A stretch of DNA of 58,899 nt, taken from contig NZ_SLVM01000020.1 in NCBI RefSeq assembly GCF_004339675.1, positions 1-58,899 of the forward strand, in the 5' to 3' direction. Source of the DNA: Rhodovulum steppense (lineage in GTDB: Bacteria > Pseudomonadota > Alphaproteobacteria > Rhodobacterales > Rhodobacteraceae). The position numbers and the translations under genes are program-made. Below are positions 10,506 through 18,194 of this stretch, one piece after another; positions within the stretch are counted from its first letter, which is position 1, and every line of letters begins with the position of its first letter. The notes beneath the pieces were generated by a model. It was not told the DNA's origin, did no database searches, and saw nothing but the letters and a program-made list of their open reading frames with translations.

Positions 10506-10780
10506 CACGAAGAAAGGCAAGGCGGGGACACGCTGGCCGATCTTCTGCTGGAGACGGAGAAGGCTGAGCCTGTTTGGCTGAACTCGCTGGACGAAGTGGC
10601 CGACTTCCTTCGTGCGGTGCCGAACCGATGCGTGCGAATGGGCCGTGACATCGAGGCATATTCTCATTGACGGAGAGCCGATCTGGGATCCCGGCCCAAA
10701 GCGGTTGCCGAATGGTGCGGCGCGCCTCACCATTCCCGTCATACTCTGTCTTCCTGGGCGCGCAGGTGGTGTAGCGTGAT
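10506..10780 (+). pseudogene. decayed coding remnant of unknown identity
   Basis: After the stop at 10503-10505 the frame reads TLADLLLETEKAEPVW, then LNSLDEVADFLRAVPNR and RCVRMGRDIEA, and stops at 10668. In the next frame the sense continues as HILIDGEPIWDPGPKRL. The protein-like sequence crosses frames near 10655 and has no start codon or upstream portion. I read it as a relic with a frameshift next to an IS fragment. I do not recognise the family, and it could be chance. Confidence 0.25.
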
Positions 10781-10784
10781 CGCT

Positions 10785-11366
10785 TCAGTGGCTGCTCAAG
10801 GAAGATCGGTTGTCGATCAGGTGGGTGTCGGAATAGGCAAAGAATACCGACCCTTTACGGGCCGCGGCCCACGGGCTGGCCGGGTCGGAATGCGGCGTGA
10901 ACCTGGGCTGGACCGCGCTGGCGGCACCGAACGCGGCCTCGTCCAGTGTGTCGAGATACTCGCGAACCGCGCGGGGCGCATCGGCCGGGTCGATCCGTGC
11001 CGCGTCCCAGTCCTCCTTCGGCGTCGAGTTCTGCTTGTTGGCATCCGCCTCGATCGGCTGGCGTCGACCGCCATACGCTGGCCGCCGACACGACCTTCGG
11101 CGATGCACCGTGCGACGATCGTCTCGAACAGGTGCCGCAGCAACTCGCTGTCACGAAACCGGCCGTGGCGGTTCTTCGAGAAGGTCGAGTGATCCGGCAC
11201 CCTGTCGGAAAGATCGAGGCGGCAGAACCAACGATACGCCAGATTCAGATGCACCTCCTCGCACAGCCGCCGCCCCGACCGGATGCCGAAGCAATAGCCG
11301 CCCAGAAGCATCCGGATCAGCAGTTCGGGATCGACAGATGGCCGCCCCGCTGGTCGGATTTACAGC
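10785..11366 (-). pseudogene. IS1182-type (IS5 superfamily) transposase fragment, frameshifted and truncated
   Basis: Read on the minus strand from about 11366, this gives GRPSVDPELLIRMLLGGYC, then GRRLCEEVHLNLAYRWFCRL and VPDHSTFSKNRHGRFRD, the N-terminal half of IS1182-family transposases. The frame breaks near 11060-11090, after QRMAVDAS, and resumes as EADANKQNSTPKEDWD through PASPWAAARKG and FFAYSDTHLID. The catalytic C-terminal half is absent after about 10800, and no terminal inverted repeats are evident. It is a dead fragment, 40 bp upstream of tRNA-Arg. Confidence 0.8.
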
Positions 11367-11406
11367 TTGCACAACCGGTACCGCCCGGGCAAAACGACGC
11401 GCAAGC

Positions 11407-11483
11407 GGCCCCGTAGCTCAACTGGATAGAGCAGGCGACTTCTAATCGCCAGGTTGAGGGTTCGAGTCCTTCCGGGGTCGCCA
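11407..11483 (+). tRNA. tRNA-Arg (anticodon TCT)
   Basis: 77 nt, folding as a complete cloverleaf. The acceptor GGCCCCG pairs with CGGGGTC (one G-U), the D stem is GCTC/GAGC, the anticodon stem is GGCGA/TCGCC with loop CTTCTAA (anticodon TCT, reading AGA), and the T arm is GAGGG-TTCGAGT-CCTTC. CCA is encoded at 11481-11483. It sits between an IS fragment and a restriction-modification pair, a usual integration target for mobile islands. Confidence 0.97.
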
Positions 11484-11494
11484 TCCGGGGTCGC
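11471..11494 (+). repeat. 11-bp direct repeat spanning the tRNA-Arg 3' end (att-like)
   Basis: TCCGGGGTCGC occurs at 11471-11481, inside the tRNA T/acceptor region, and again at 11484-11494, just after CCA. A duplicated tRNA 3' end is what repeated integration or excision at a tRNA attachment site can leave. No integrase gene is in the window, so this is suggestive only. Confidence 0.4.
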
Positions 11495-11626
11495 ATCCGT
11501 CTATTTTCCGACTTGCCACACGGAAATGGCATGGATAGAACAATATATGAACACGGGAGCGCTGCTGACAAGGCAGCAGTGTTGCCCTGCCCAAGCGGTG
11601 GTTGCGTCGGACAGGAGCGAGCCAGC

Positions 11627-12586
11627 ATGTTGTCATCGGTGGAGCTGTGCGCTGGCGCTGGCGGTCAGGCCCTCGGGCTGGAACAGGCGGGTTACGCCCA
11701 TGAGGCGCTGGTGGAGATCGACCCGCACTGCTGTGCGACGCTCCGCGCGAACCGACCCCGATGGACCGTGGTCGAGGATGATCTTCGTCTGTTCAAGGAG
11801 CGTGCCGCCGACTTCCGGGGCGTTGACCTGGTGGCCGGGGGGTTGCCCTGTCCGCCGTTCTCGGTGGCAGGCAAGCAACTCGGAGCGCGTGACGAACGCA
11901 ACCTTTTCCCCGATGCCATCGAGATTGTCGACGCGATCCGCCCCCGGGCCGTGATGATAGAAAACGTCCGGGGCTTCCTCGACGCCGTGTTCCACGACTA
12001 CCGTGAGGGGCTCAAGCGGCAACTCGGGAAGCTCGGATACACGACCGACTGGCGGCTGCTGAACGCATCTCACTTCGGGGTGCCGCAACTCCGGCCCCGT
12101 GTCGTGATTGTCGCTGTTCGCGCGGATCTTGCGGATGGCTTTGAGTGGCCCGAGGAACAGCATCACAACCCGCCGACCGTGGGCGATGTCCTTCACGACA
12201 TGATGGCCGCGCGCGGCTGGCCCGGGGCGGTGGCGTGGCGGCGGCGTGCGGACGAGATCGCCCCCACGATCGTCGGCGGGTCGAAAAAGCACGGCGGCCC
12301 CGATCTGGGGCCGACACGCGCGCGCCGGGCATGGGAGACGCTGGGCGTGAACGGCAAGTCGATTGCCGAGGAACCCCCGGCACCCGACTTCGTGGGGATG
12401 CCGCGCCTGACCGTGGAGATGGTGGCCCGCATTCAGGGCTTCCCGGATGACTGGCACTTCGTCGGACGCAAGACGGCTGCCTACCGTCAGGTGGGCAATG
12501 CCTTCCCGCCGCCGGTGGCCCGGGCCGTCTCAAGGCAGGTGGCTTCCTGCCTCTCCCGTCCGCGCCTGCATTCGGTCGGCGCCTGA
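11627..12586 (+). CDS. DNA (cytosine-5-)-methyltransferase, type II R-M
   Basis: A 319-aa C5 methyltransferase. Motif I is ELCAGAGGQALGLEQAG at the N-terminus. The catalytic motif IV is GGLPCPPFSVAG, with Cys near residue 75. Motif VI is IENVRGF, motif VIII is QLRPRVVIVAVR, and motif X is YRQVGNAFPPPVA. The target-recognition region lies between residues ~180 and 260. The ORF opens at 11513, but GGAG 9 nt before the ATG at 11627 and the family's usual start just before motif I fix the start there. It is followed at once by a NaeI-like endonuclease, so it presumably protects that enzyme's site; the recognition sequence cannot be read by eye. Confidence 0.93.
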   Translation: MLSSVELCAGAGGQALGLEQAGYAHEALVEIDPHCCATLRANRPRWTVVEDDLRLFKERAADFRGVDLVAGGLPCPPFSVAGKQLGARDERNLFPDAIEIVDAIRPRAVMIENVRGFLDAVFHDYREGLKRQLGKLGYTTDWRLLNASHFGVPQLRPRVVIVAVRADLADGFEWPEEQHHNPPTVGDVLHDMMAARGWPGAVAWRRRADEIAPTIVGGSKKHGGPDLGPTRARRAWETLGVNGKSIAEEPPAPDFVGMPRLTVEMVARIQGFPDDWHFVGRKTAAYRQVGNAFPPPVARAVSRQVASCLSRPRLHSVGA

Positions 12587-12650
12587 CCTCGACCCCGGCG
12601 CGCGCCCGTGCAACATTCCATGTCAGACAACGACACGGGAATCATCGGAT

Positions 12651-13529
12651 TTGCGAAGGAAGTTGCCCACCAGCGTTGTCGCTGCTGGACATCCCGACCA
12701 CGAAATACTCAGTGCGATCGCAGGCGAGCTTGAACGGCGCGCGGGTGCAGCCGGGAGCCTTGCGCGCAAGGTTCCGCCCCTCCTGCGCGAGGTCATCGAC
12801 GATGTGATCCAGACGCCCAGGACCGGGCGGCGCTCCTATGATGAGCTGGAGAAGACCGAGAAGACATATATCGGGACACGCGTCGAGATCATGCTTCGCG
12901 CGCTCCTCGATCTGCCCCGGGGCCGCTTGGACGCCGTTGTGCTTGGCCATGACACGGACATCAAGCACACGATGGGCAAGAACTGGATGATCCCGTCCGA
13001 GGCACTCGGGCATCCCTGCATCCTTGTTGCCGCCGATGAGGGTCGGGCGCGCTGCTACCTGGGGCTCATCGTTGCGCGCCCCGAATACCTGACCGCCGGA
13101 ACCAACCGTGACGCAAAGCGGAGTGTATCCGCCGACGGCTTCCGGCACATCCTCTGGATCTTTGCTGACCATCCCTATCCCCCCAATTTCTGGCGCACCG
13201 TTCCACCCGGGGCGGTGGATCGCATCTTCTCCGGGGAAAGCGGCAACGCTCGGGTGATGGCGTTGTTCCGCGAGGTGTCGGGCGTGCCTGTCTCCCGGGA
13301 GATTGTGCAGGGGGTTGCCCGCCAGAAGGACTTCATGCGGCGCATCCGTGCAGACGATGGCCGTGGCACGCGGGACCGGCTGGCTGCGGAGGGTATCCTC
13401 CTTCTGTCCAGCACCTATGACGGGCCGCTCATCCGTCAGCTTGGTCTCCCCAAAGGTGACTTCATCTCCTGTCGTCCGACAACACCCGGGGAACTCGCGG
13501 CGGCGCGTGCGGCAGGCTGGCGGGTCTAG
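12651..13529 (+). CDS. NaeI-like type II restriction endonuclease
   Basis: The protein resembles the NaeI family: DELEKTEKTYIGTRVEIML, then LDAVVLGHDTDIKHTMGKNW with the Asp...D-I-K catalytic pattern, and WMIPSEALGHPCILVAADE. NaeI is a type IIE enzyme cutting GCCGGC; shared specificity is not proven here. The start is doubtful: the frame has no ATG, only TTG codons at 12651 and 12663. The nearest ATG (12620, MSDNDTGIIGFAKEVAHQ) is in another frame. Either a TTG is used or the 5' end carries small indels. The start lies 64 bp after the methyltransferase stop, forming an R-M pair. Confidence 0.75.
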   Translation: MRRKLPTSVVAAGHPDHEILSAIAGELERRAGAAGSLARKVPPLLREVIDDVIQTPRTGRRSYDELEKTEKTYIGTRVEIMLRALLDLPRGRLDAVVLGHDTDIKHTMGKNWMIPSEALGHPCILVAADEGRARCYLGLIVARPEYLTAGTNRDAKRSVSADGFRHILWIFADHPYPPNFWRTVPPGAVDRIFSGESGNARVMALFREVSGVPVSREIVQGVARQKDFMRRIRADDGRGTRDRLAAEGILLLSSTYDGPLIRQLGLPKGDFISCRPTTPGELAAARAAGWRV

Positions 13530-13556
13530 GGGCCGACAGGATCGGCCCCGATCACC

Positions 13557-14183
13557 TCACCGGAAGCTGCGGCTGTCCTTGATCTGGTCCCAGGCCCAGA
13601 CCACCTCCTGCAACCGGTCCTCGTCGGCGCGGTTGCCGCCATTCATGTCCGGGTGCAGATCCTTGACCAGCGACTTGTACTGCTTGCGGATCTCCAGCTT
13701 GGTCCAGTTGTCCTCCGCGCCCAGGATCTCCAGCGCCTTGCGCTCGGTCGGCGGCAGCCGCCGCGTCGCGCCCTGCTTGCGCCCCGGATTGCGCGTGGCA
13801 TTCTCGCCCAGCACCTGCATCGGATCGTCCACCCCCAGCCGCGACCAGGCCCGCTGTTCGTCGCGATTGCCAAAGGGCTTGGTCTCGCGCTCCCACACCC
13901 GGTCCTTGTCGATCTGGGCCTCGAACTCCTCCTCGCTCACGCCATGGAAGAAGTTCCAGCGCAGGTTGTATTCCCGCACATGCTCCTTGCAGAACCACAG
14001 GTACTCGTCGAGATGGTCGGGCGATTTCGGCGCACGGTACTGCCCCGGCAGGTCGCAGCCGGGATGCTCGCAGACCCGCTGCGAGGTCTCGAACGCCCCG
14101 GACATCCCGCGCCGCCCGCGCGTGCGCTTCTTCTTGTCCGCCGAGACGGAGATGTCGAACCCGAAGGGATCGGTTTTCGTCAT
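13557..14183 (-). CDS. J-domain (DnaJ-like) protein
   Basis: A 208-aa cytoplasmic protein. The C-terminal J domain contains LEIRKQYKSLVKDLHPDMNGG with the HPD tripeptide that stimulates DnaK ATPase. The N-terminal part carries CEHPGCDLPGQYRAPKSP and WFCKEH, a Cys/His arrangement that could bind zinc. A basic KKKRTRGRRG stretch lies at residues 18-27. The layout (N-terminal Cys region, C-terminal J domain) is that of a conserved alphaproteobacterial J protein, not DnaJ itself. It is divergent from bolA, with 76 bp shared. Confidence 0.9.
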   Translation of the reverse strand: MTKTDPFGFDISVSADKKKRTRGRRGMSGAFETSQRVCEHPGCDLPGQYRAPKSPDHLDEYLWFCKEHVREYNLRWNFFHGVSEEEFEAQIDKDRVWERETKPFGNRDEQRAWSRLGVDDPMQVLGENATRNPGRKQGATRRLPPTERKALEILGAEDNWTKLEIRKQYKSLVKDLHPDMNGGNRADEDRLQEVVWAWDQIKDSRSFR

Positions 14184-14259
14184 GGCCTGTGCCCTTTGCG
14201 ACTCGGACCAGAGAGTTTAGTCAGTTGAGTGTGAGAATGAAGGGGGCGCAGGACGAAAA

Positions 14260-14517
14260 ATGAGCATTGCCGAGGAAATCCGTGACCGTCTGATGGCGGA
14301 ACTCGCCCCCGGGCATCTCGACGTGGTCGATGACAGCGAACGCCATCGCGGCCATTCCGGCTGGCGCGAGGGCGGCGAGACGCATTTCCGCGTGACCATC
14401 ACCGCGCCCGCCCTTGCGCCGCTGTCGCGGATCGAGCGGCATCGCGCCATCCACCGCGCCCTGGGCCCCGATCTGGTCGCCCGCATCCACGCGCTGGCGC
14501 TCGACATCCGGGTCTAG
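14260..14517 (+). CDS. bolA: BolA family protein
   Basis: An 85-aa BolA protein, small KH-like partners of monothiol glutaredoxins in Fe-S/iron homeostasis. It shows the typical start IAEEIRDRLMAELAP, then the HSGW and THFRVTI blocks and a C-terminal IERHRAIHRALG with conserved His residues. It is divergent from the J-domain gene, and that pair is commonly seen together in this family of bacteria (from memory). No glutaredoxin gene is in the window. Confidence 0.93.
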   Translation: MSIAEEIRDRLMAELAPGHLDVVDDSERHRGHSGWREGGETHFRVTITAPALAPLSRIERHRAIHRALGPDLVARIHALALDIRV

Positions 14518-14525
14518 ATCCGGGT

Positions 14526-14936
14526 CTAGTCGTCCCGTGCCGGGCCCAGCGGACGGCCCGGCCGCGGCCCCGGCGCCCGGCTCGGGGCGCCCAGGCTCGG
14601 CACCCCCGGCGGCACGCCCCGCCCGGCAAATGGCGACAGCGAGGCCGCCGCCGCCGCCGCGATCGCCTCGGGGCTGTCGGGCAGCGCGCGCCCTTCGCCC
14701 GGCATCCGCGCCCGGCGGAACACCAGCAGGTTCTGCGTGACCTCGATCCGCCCGGTCAGCCCCTTGCGCTCGCTGCAGGGCAGGCTCTCGGCGCGCTGGT
14801 ATTCCCAGCCCTCGGCCGCCATCGCGTTCAGGATCTCGGTCAGCGCCAGCGCAAACCGATCCGCCGCCCCGTTCGTCCCCTTCACCCGCTTGCCCCGCTC
14901 GGGGGCAGGCAGCACCCTGTATTCGTAAACGCTCAT
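14526..14936 (-). CDS. DUF4177-like protein with disordered C-terminus
   Basis: The N-terminal 75 residues (MSVYEYRVLPAPERG, ILNAMAAEGWEYQRAESLP, NLLVFRR) match the DUF4177 beta-strand pattern: a tyrosine-rich first strand, then AxEGWE and a final strand. The remaining ~55 residues are Pro/Gly/Arg-rich and probably unstructured. The open frame begins at 14957, but MSVYEYRV at 14936 is the family's start. It converges on bolA with 8 bp between their ends. Function unknown. Confidence 0.75.
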   Translation of the reverse strand: MSVYEYRVLPAPERGKRVKGTNGAADRFALALTEILNAMAAEGWEYQRAESLPCSERKGLTGRIEVTQNLLVFRRARMPGEGRALPDSPEAIAAAAAASLSPFAGRGVPPGVPSLGAPSRAPGPRPGRPLGPARDD

Positions 14937-15005
14937 CGCTTGCACGCCCCCGCGCACCCCGTTGTGTTTTGCCCGATCCTGGCCCGACTGATTCTGACAC
15001 CCTTT

Positions 15006-15209
15006 CGGTTGCAGTCCTCCGCGGCGTCAAAACCCATGGACGAGTTGTCCCCTGTCCGGCGAAGTTGCGTTCATTCCGGGAAATCTCATGCCATCAAGCG
15101 GTTGCAGAAACTTTCCCGGCGCGGTGCAGACGACGCGGCACCTGACCCGAAATACAGGCGCCAGGCGCTTCGTGAAAGCCGAATATCATGTTACCGTGAA
15201 GCGGTTGCA
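15006..15209 (+). promoter_or_regulatory. three CGGTTGCA direct repeats upstream of the VPLPA-CTERM gene
   Basis: CGGTTGCA occurs at 15006-15013, 15099-15106 and 15202-15209, spaced 93 and 103 bp apart. The last copy is also half of an inverted pair GTTGCA-N7-TGCAAC that ends ~20 bp before the ATG. The 305-bp gap between the DUF4177 gene and the VPLPA-CTERM gene holds nothing else that I recognise. An 8-mer three times in 200 bp suggests an operator array, though no regulator is known for it. Confidence 0.4.
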
Positions 15210-15241
15210 AGGTACCTGCAACTGAATGAGGGGGGTATCTC

Positions 15242-15916
15242 ATGTCGAAATTCCTGAAGACAACCGCCTTGGCCGCAGTGGCGGCTCTGGGCATGACGGG
15301 CGCGGTCTCCGCGGCCACGTTCCAGGGGACGATCCCGGGCGGCACGGCGGTCAATGACGGTCTGGTTCCGGTCTACGGTGCCGGAACGACCGAGCGCGAC
15401 GGCTGGTATGGCGGGCAACTCTGGCTGTTCGGCACCGACGTGACGCTGACCTTCGATTTCCTGGGCAGCGAAGCGGGCTTCAACAACTCGTTCTGGTTCA
15501 ACGGCAACCCGTTGTTCGCAACCGGCGGGAACACGAACAACTGGTGCACGGTCGACTGCACCGTCCCGCTTGCCAGCGTCTCCGTGTCCGGCCTGTCCAC
15601 CGGTCTGCTGGACTTCAAGTTCGTCACACCGGTCGGTGAGGCCGTGAACGGGTCCAATCCGGACAACACCACGCCCACCGTCCCGAACTTCTTCCTCAGC
15701 TTCGACGGGGCCAACCCGAAAGCGGCTTCGGGCACGTCGGTCGTGCTCTGGCTCGATGATGGTGGCGCGAGTGGCGACGACAACCATGACGACATGGTCG
15801 TGCGGATCCGGATCGACAATGGCTCGATCTCGGTCATCCCGCTGCCGGCGGCCGGCTGGCTGCTGCTCGCGGGCCTCGGCGGGCTCGGCGTGGTCGCGCG
15901 GCGCAAGAAGTCGTAA
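15242..15916 (+). CDS. VPLPA-CTERM sorting-signal exported protein
   Basis: A 224-aa secreted protein with an N-terminal Sec signal peptide (KTTALAAVAALGMTGAVSA) and a C-terminal tripartite exosortase signal: the motif VIPLPAAGW, a hydrophobic helix LLLAGLGGLGVV and the basic tail ARRKKS. This VPLPA-CTERM form is processed by an XrtD-type exosortase in alphaproteobacteria (family knowledge); no exosortase is in the window. The mature middle is Asn/Gly/Thr-rich beta sequence with two cysteines in CTVDC, consistent with an extracellular or biofilm-matrix protein. GAGGGGGG sits just upstream of the ATG. It is monocistronic, followed by a strong hairpin at 15946. Confidence 0.88.
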   Translation: MSKFLKTTALAAVAALGMTGAVSAATFQGTIPGGTAVNDGLVPVYGAGTTERDGWYGGQLWLFGTDVTLTFDFLGSEAGFNNSFWFNGNPLFATGGNTNNWCTVDCTVPLASVSVSGLSTGLLDFKFVTPVGEAVNGSNPDNTTPTVPNFFLSFDGANPKAASGTSVVLWLDDGGASGDDNHDDMVVRIRIDNGSISVIPLPAAGWLLLAGLGGLGVVARRKKS

Positions 15917-15945
15917 CGCATCGTCCCGTCTCATGGACGGACCCG

Positions 15946-15970
15946 AACGGCGGCCCCGGCGGCCGCCGTT
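15946..15970 (+). terminator. hairpin terminator after the VPLPA-CTERM gene
   Basis: AACGGCGGCC and GGCCGCCGTT pair perfectly around CCGGC and are followed by TTCC. It is 30 bp after the stop and just before the convergent TPR gene end at 16003, so it could serve both directions. Confidence 0.6.
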
Positions 15971-16002
15971 TCCTGTTCTGCCCCGGACGAGGCGACCCCC
16001 GG

Positions 16003-18045
16003 TCAGGATTCCGAAAGCGCCATCAGCGCCCCCGCGATCCGCGCGCGCAACCGTGCTGCCTTCTCGTGGTTATAGGCCATATGCGCGGGATCGAAGACCC
16101 GCAACGCCGCCTCGACATGGCGCAACGCCGACTTGAGGTGGAGAGTCGGACTGATCGTGCACCCATTCTCCGCAATAGCGACCTCCGCCAGTGCCATGTT
16201 CTCCTGCATCATGGCCCAGTCCACCGGGTGCGCGGCCTCGGTGAAGACGCGCAGCGCTTCGCGAAAGGCGGCGACGGCCTCGCCCAGCAGCGCCGCGCCC
16301 CGCGGCCCGGCGGTGCGCGCGCCCCGGGTCTGGAGCGCATTTCCGAGGTTCTGCATCGTCATGGCCCAGTCCACCGGGTGGTCGACCTCTGTGCGGACAC
16401 GCAGCGCGGCGCGACAGGCGGCGGCGGCCTCGCCCAGCAGCGCCACGCCTTCCGGCCCGGCGGCGCGGTTGCCCTGGGTCTCGATCACATTTCCGAGGTT
16501 CTGCATTGTCAAAGCCCAGTGCGCCGGGTGCGCGTCCTCGGTGAAGATGCGCAACGCTTCGCGATAGGCGGCGACGGCCTCGGCCAGGAGGGACGAACCC
16601 TCCGGGCCAACGATGCGGCTGCCCTGGGTCTGGAGCGCATTTCCGAGGTTCTGCATCGTACTGGCCCAGTCCAACGGGTACTCGACCTCGGTGCGGATGC
16701 GCAGCGCGGCACGAATTGCGTCGATGGCTTCGCCCAGTAGTGCCAAGCCCGCCGAACCGGCGGTGCGGGTGCCCTGGGTCCGGAGTGCAAGGCCAAGGTT
16801 CTGCATTGTCGTGGCCCAGTCCGCCGGGTGTTCGGCCTCGGTGAACACGCCCAGTCCGCGGCGATAGGCGGCGGCAGCCTCGTCCAGAAGCGCCGTGCCC
16901 TCTGGCCCTGCGGTGCGGCTGCCCAAGGTCTGGAGCGCATTGCCGAGATTGTTCTGCGCGCCTGCCCAGTCCCGCGGGGTTTCGTCCCTGTCCAGCCCGT
17001 CCAGCGCGGCGCGCCCCATGCGCGCCGCCAGCGCCAGCCCCGGCCCGCCATAGCGCCGCCCGTGATCGGAGAGCCGCTTCGCATAGCCTATCCGCCGCCG
17101 CGCCGGTTCGTGTTTTTCGACCGAGGCGAAGCTGTCGGCGGCGGCGCAGAGCAGGCGCCAGGCGTCCTCCACCCGCCCGCGCATCAGCGCGTTGCGCGCC
17201 CGCGCCTCCTTGGTCTCTGCGGCGATCTCGGTTTCCACCTCGTCGACGCGGGACAGGAGCGTTTCCACCTCGTCGAAATCCAGCCGCTCGGCGGCGTCCT
17301 GCGCCGCCCCCTTGAGGTTCGCGATCGCCGCCACCCGGTCGTCCAGCGCGTCGATCGCGTGGCGATACTCTCGGTATTCCTCGGCCTTCTTGGTCAGGAA
17401 ATCGAGCAGCGCGCCGGGGGCGGTCATGCCCTTCGCGCCGAACTTGCCCGCCAGCGCGGTCAGGTCCGCAACCGGCACGCCGTCCGGTTGGTCCTGCGGA
17501 ATCAGGCCCTGCCGGATCAGCAGGTCCACCACCTGTTGCGGGACCTTGTCGATCTTCCCCTCGATCCGGTCCAGATCGCCCAGCACCTCGGCCATGAAGG
17601 CGGGTGTCAGATCGTCGGCGAAGCTCCGGCTTTCCAGCAGCCGCGCGAAGGCGGGGGTGACGATGGCCCGAAACAGGTCGGGCATCGGCGGTCTTGTATG
17701 TTCGATCTCGGTATGGCGGGCCAGCATGGTCGCGACGATCCGCCCGGCATCCATCCCGTCCGCCACGATCTGCCGCGGGTCGGGCAGGGCGGTCTCCACC
17801 ATCTGTTCGAACAGGATCTCGGCTTCGAGCCGCAACTCGTGCTTCATGCCGTCGAATGTGGCCCGCGCCTCGGCGGTCAGATCGTCGGCCATCGTCCCGA
17901 TGCCCGGCGGCGCCCTGGCCAGCAGGTTGCGTGCAAGGTCGCGGATCTCGACGCCGGTTCTCAGCCCGTCCAGCAGGCTTGGCTTTGCCACGAAACCGCC
18001 GATGGCAACGATCAGCTTGATCCCGTTTTTCAGGGGGTCGGCCAT
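16003..18045 (-). CDS. tetratricopeptide-repeat protein with 50-residue repeat units
   Basis: A 680-aa protein of unknown function. Residues ~358-620 hold five to six tandem 50-aa units beginning DWAxTMQNLGNALQTQGSR and ending EALRxxTExxHP. They are TPR-like helical hairpins and near-identical at the DNA level (150-bp period). The N-terminal ~350 residues are a helical, charged region with a coiled-coil-like stretch (FLTKKAEEYREYRHAIDAL, then DEVETLLSRVDEVETEI). I see no signal peptide, membrane segment or catalytic domain. The frame extends to a GTG at 18069, but MADPLKNG at 18045 looks more natural. Similar TPR arrays are scaffolds in bacterial conflict or signalling proteins; that role here is speculation. 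Confidence 0.8.
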   Translation of the reverse strand: MADPLKNGIKLIVAIGGFVAKPSLLDGLRTGVEIRDLARNLLARAPPGIGTMADDLTAEARATFDGMKHELRLEAEILFEQMVETALPDPRQIVADGMDAGRIVATMLARHTEIEHTRPPMPDLFRAIVTPAFARLLESRSFADDLTPAFMAEVLGDLDRIEGKIDKVPQQVVDLLIRQGLIPQDQPDGVPVADLTALAGKFGAKGMTAPGALLDFLTKKAEEYREYRHAIDALDDRVAAIANLKGAAQDAAERLDFDEVETLLSRVDEVETEIAAETKEARARNALMRGRVEDAWRLLCAAADSFASVEKHEPARRRIGYAKRLSDHGRRYGGPGLALAARMGRAALDGLDRDETPRDWAGAQNNLGNALQTLGSRTAGPEGTALLDEAAAAYRRGLGVFTEAEHPADWATTMQNLGLALRTQGTRTAGSAGLALLGEAIDAIRAALRIRTEVEYPLDWASTMQNLGNALQTQGSRIVGPEGSSLLAEAVAAYREALRIFTEDAHPAHWALTMQNLGNVIETQGNRAAGPEGVALLGEAAAACRAALRVRTEVDHPVDWAMTMQNLGNALQTRGARTAGPRGAALLGEAVAAFREALRVFTEAAHPVDWAMMQENMALAEVAIAENGCTISPTLHLKSALRHVEAALRVFDPAHMAYNHEKAARLRARIAGALMALSES

Positions 18046-18125
18046 GGGCGGCGGTCCAATCGACAACACAATGCCGCCCAGCCTAGGCCGGGGCGGGGGG
18101 GCCGATCAAGCGGCGGCCCGCCCGC

Positions 18126-18173
18126 GAAAAAGGTCATATGGAATTCATATGGAAATCATATGGAATTCCGATC
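18126..18173. repeat. 11-bp triple repeat element, copy 2
   Basis: AAAAAGG followed by TCATATGGAAT, TCATATGGAAA and TCATATGGAAT, then TCCGATC. It shares the whole plan with 7584-7629. It lies 22 bp past the gatB stop codon and 80 bp upstream of the TPR gene start (both minus strand), so it could regulate the TPR gene. Confidence 0.7.
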
Positions 18174-18194
18174 CTCACGGCGCCGTGAGGCGGA

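Noticed and set aside
12447-12650. N-terminal extension of the NaeI-like frame over the methyltransferase 3' end
   Set aside because: The extension is a +2 shadow of methyltransferase codons (Arg/Ser/Pro-rich), so the start was moved to 12651.
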